From Bugulina stolonifera (Eukaryota > Bryozoa > Gymnolaemata > Cheilostomatida > Bugulidae): a stretch of 64,000 nucleotides of DNA. A model generated the notes under the pieces. It was not told where the DNA came from. It saw only the letters and a program-made list of their open reading frames with translations, and searched no databases. Both the position numbers and the translations under genes were made by a program. Where the stretch lies: NCBI GenBank assembly GCA_935421135.1, contig OW285187.1:32738818-32802817 (forward strand), read 5' to 3'. The first letter of the stretch is position 1, and every line of letters starts with the position of its first letter. This document shows positions 61,401 to 64,000 of the stretch, one piece after another.

Positions 61401-64000
61401 ACACACCTTGTATAAACATTCCTCTTGGTCAGTAACTGTAATATTTAAGACAAAATATAACACCATAGAATACATAGAGCAGAAATGTCTATCATAATAA
61501 GAAAATCTGAAGAGTGCAATATTTTCAAAGCTCTCCCAAATCATACTTGCCCTTATGATGAGATATAATATGATTGCAACCAATCTCTAAACTTGTTCAT
61601 AAAGAGTCATTACATGTAAAATATTACGGTTATTGTGAGAATAAACTAGACATCGTGTTGTACTCACTGCATTCCATTGTCGTCTTGTTGTATTTATATG
61701 TAGCAGAGGTATATCTCTTGTATTCTGCCGGGCATGGCTCCTCCAAGTCCTCTAAACAGTAATCGTGGTGATAGCAGCACCTTAAACACATGACAGTATC
61801 TATAATTAGTATTACTTGACTCAGTATTTACACAGTTATCTACTACTCTGTGTGTGTGTGAGCTATGGAGAAGGGTAGCCCTATTTGTACTTACATATCC
61901 AAGCAGTCTACTACTCTGTCTGTACCAGAGTTACCAAGTCCGCAGTAGCACCCATATTCTAGTAATTTAGTAGGTTCAATCTGACCTATTTTCCTAATCA
62001 TGGAGTAGAACTGAAACATACCACCTGTAATAGAGTAACAGGGACTAACAGTAATATTTGTACAACAATTATACATGTTATGAATCGTAATGCCTACATG
62101 TACATGTATATGTAGAGTGCTGTACAGTAGATAGCACAGAGCACATCATTATCGTAAGTTATGATAATGATGTGCTCTGTGCTATCTACTGTACGTATAA
62201 GGTACCCAGTATAAGGTACCCAGTATAAGGTACTAAGTATAAGGTACCCAGTGTAAGGTACCCAGTATAAGGTACCCAGTATAAGGTACCCAGTATAAGG
62301 TACTAAGTATAAGGTACCCAGTGTAAGGTACCCAGTATAAGGTACCCAGTGTAAGGTACCCAGTATAAGGTACCCAGTATAAGGTACCCAGTATAAGGTA
62401 CCCAGTATAAGGTACCCAGTATAAGGTACCCAGTATAAGGTACCCAGTATAAGGTACTAAGTATAAGGTACCCAGTATAAGGTACCTAGTATAAGGTAAG
62501 GTACTAAGTAGTACTGGTAGTAGCTACTGCTTACCTTCACTCAGCACCAGAAGGTTTATCACCAGCATTATTCTGACAGAGAAGCAGCTCAACATGGTAA
62601 CTGCAGTCTCTGCTCACTGTCTCAGATACAACATACACTGCTACTGCTAGTATAATATGCTTACCACTGGTATACATGTAGTACACAAGTGTACATTTAC
62701 TAGCTTTAGTAACTAGCTTTAGTTAGTCTTTTTATTTCCTGGCTGTTACTGCGTACAACATACACTAGCAAAACAATCACTCTCTATTCTATAGCATTGT
62801 ATACTCTGTATACAATGACATGCTATTGAATTTTTACAATGCAGGGAATTGCTGATTGGTGCGTTTATTTGCTATTGCAAGTGAAAGCTCTAGCTGCCTA
62901 CCTGTATAATATCCAAGTGATGTGCCTGTATTATAATACCTGCATACAGTTCATTCAAATATAGGATTGTGATTGCTACTAGATCTACATGGCTTCTGGA
63001 ATGATCTTCCATCTTCGCCTCCCTTAAAAAATTGACCTGAGTGCAATATTGTAGCTACAACACTAACATATGTATGTACATGTAGGTGCAAACAAATCCA
63101 ATATATGAGATACACTCGATAGAGTAGTAACAATTTCTGTTTTAGAAGCAACAAATGGCTGAAAGAGAAGCCATAATAAAGAATAAGAAAGAATTTATGA
63201 TGAAAAGGCAGCAAAGTGATGTGAAGAGAATGTTGGAGAGACAGGTGGGTGTGTCCATCAAGTATATGTGTTATGCACTGTATATGGTAATTACTAATTC
63301 TAGTGCAAGGGTGGAAATTTAGGAGTTGTCTACCTGTTATGCTATCACATTAAGTAGACAACTTCTTGTGCATTTATTACTCTACAGGTAAACTCCAGAG
63401 ATGTATTTGAAATATAGAATTGTATTGTCTTGTAGAAAATGGGTAACTTCTCAAACTTTCATGACATGCTGCAAGATTTCCAGAAGACACTGAGACATGA
63501 TGACTATGTGCAGATGACAGACCTGTGTACAAACCTTATCTGGATAGAGACCATGGTCACCTCTCTTGACCATATGGACAATACCATGTTCAGGTACATA
63601 ATCTATATATATTTATATACTCTAATAGTCTATACTGTACTCTATGTACATGTATACTGTGGTTATTATTATACATACATGTGGGCAAACGCATGCACCA
63701 TAATATACTATACATTGGTAACTGGTCTAGAGTGGGCTTCGCAAAACTTCTACAAACAACGTATAAGATACTGATTGGCACACCATTGCAAACATAGCGA
63801 TACTGAGCTGAATGTATTATATGCTGATGGTAATCACTTGTTACAGGCTGCAACAGCTGCACTTTGAGATGGCCAACACATTAGCCGGGCACCTCGAGAG
63901 GCAGCTAGCTATGAATGCAGTCCCAGCGTCCAGTATGCACGGTGCAATCTCCTACAACCACAGACTCTCTGATAGGAAGTCCAGAGTTCTTACCGAATGG
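58459..64000 (+). CDS. CATSPER3: CatSper3-like sperm cation channel subunit (3' end cut off)
   Basis: A pore-forming subunit of the flagellar, alkalinisation-activated Ca2+ channel. Exons: 58459-58666, 59068-59294, 59584-59769, 59973-60134, 63146-63244, 63436-63593, 63847-64000+, 398 codons so far. A six-transmembrane domain is visible: S1 near VAIMFVIFMNTLSM, S4 with repeated Arg (RLQGLRVLRALTAFRTLR), S5 VNMVFLMALLIFIAGILGF, pore helix and filter TVEGWTGLQ (T-x-E-x-W), and S6 ending NVFIGLVIMNINEA. The tail has a charged coiled-coil exon (63146-63244), then FSNFHDMLQDFQKTLRHDD and DNTMFRLQQLHFE, which match CatSper3 tails and separate it from CatSper1, 2 and 4. The 3-kb intron 60135-63145 contains an antisense phospholipase A2-like gene. 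The reading frame is still open at the window end. Confidence 0.9.
60795..62595 (-). CDS. Secreted phospholipase A2-like protein with stalk and GPI-type tail
   Basis: Hydrolyses the sn-2 ester of phospholipids, if active. Five exons in transcript order: 62535-62595, 61895-62024, 61668-61780, 61309-61435, 60795-61101, giving 245 aa with matching phases. A signal peptide is likely (MLVINLLVL). The Ca2+ loop is YGCYCGLG (~44-51). The active-site helix has CCYHHDYC with His69-Asp70. The second family signature is CLYKVCKCDHEFGKC (~107-121). After the enzyme domain (~165) comes a Ser/Thr/Asn/Gly-rich stalk with N-glycosylation sites, then a hydrophobic C-terminus (MTLCLVALLLAPVM) ending the protein. 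That suggests a GPI anchor, unusual for this family. The gene lies entirely inside a CatSper3-like intron on the opposite strand. No venom role is implied. Confidence 0.85.
62122..62194. repeat. 32-bp perfect inverted repeat (hairpin)
   Basis: Arms 62122-62153 (begins gtacagtagatagcacagag) and 62163-62194 are exactly complementary around the 9-nt loop gtaagttat. It lies in intron 1 of the phospholipase gene and in the CatSper3-like intron, directly next to a minisatellite. Confidence 0.95.
62196..62505. repeat. 14-bp minisatellite
   Basis: More than twenty copies of ggtacccagtataa, with recurrent variants (ggtactaagtataa, cagtgtaa). On the minus strand the array starts about 30 nt after the donor of phospholipase exon 1 (62535). 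Confidence 0.93.

Noticed and set aside
60795..62595. Calling the phospholipase A2-like protein a venom toxin
   Set aside because: The fold is shared by ordinary digestive and cellular enzymes; the stalk and GPI-type tail argue for a tethered enzyme, not a secreted toxin.
44601..64000. An operon or functional cluster of the NOL11, Ig and CatSper genes
   Set aside because: Same orientation and short gaps only; functions are unrelated and each has its own start and candidate poly(A) signal. No spliced-leader sign is visible.

Overview
This is an AT-rich, intron-dense animal genome segment. Every gene I could build is split into many small exons with GT-AG borders and matching reading phases. 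A thyroid-hormone-receptor-type nuclear receptor, a CatSper-type sperm cation channel, a speriolin homologue and many-exon Ig adhesion genes point to a bilaterian metazoan. About eight genes in 64 kb with introns mostly of 100-1500 bp suggests a compact genome. I cannot name the species. All exon coordinates are hand-built from splice sites and phase, without transcript data.

Layout, left to right: 16-727 (-) 5' end of an unrecognised acidic protein whose first intron appears to be GC-AG; 3234-11991 (+) thyroid hormone receptor-like nuclear receptor; 13818-18134 (+) speriolin-like centrosomal/sperm protein; 19277-29401 (-) ARMC8 of the CTLH/GID E3 ligase complex, whose introns hold four hAT-like DNA transposons, one nested in another; 29402-32554 a transposon-rich gap with LINE fragments and an antisense hammerhead ribozyme motif; 32555-43518 (+) SMARCA4/Brahma chromatin remodeller; 44601-49879 (+) NOL11-like nucleolar protein; 50516-58007 (+) a cell-surface protein with seven Ig domains, one FN3 domain and a probable GPI tail; 58459-64000 (+, cut by the window end) CatSper3-like channel, with a complete secreted phospholipase A2-like gene (60795-62595, -) lying antisense inside one of its introns.

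The genes are not an operon and mostly serve unrelated housekeeping or cell-type roles (chromatin, ubiquitin ligase, ribosome biogenesis). Two of them, speriolin and CatSper3, belong to families known from sperm.

The most unusual signals are: (1) a type I hammerhead ribozyme with intact core about 130 bp upstream of the SMARCA4 start codon, antisense; (2) minisatellites that begin at or just after 5' splice sites in at least four genes, in three cases with the splice donor copied inside each repeat unit; (3) nested hAT elements with perfect target-site duplications, the outer one inserted within the ARMC8 5' splice site; (4) a phospholipase A2-like protein with a low-complexity stalk and GPI-type tail nested in CatSper3; (5) a 32-bp perfect inverted repeat in that same intron.
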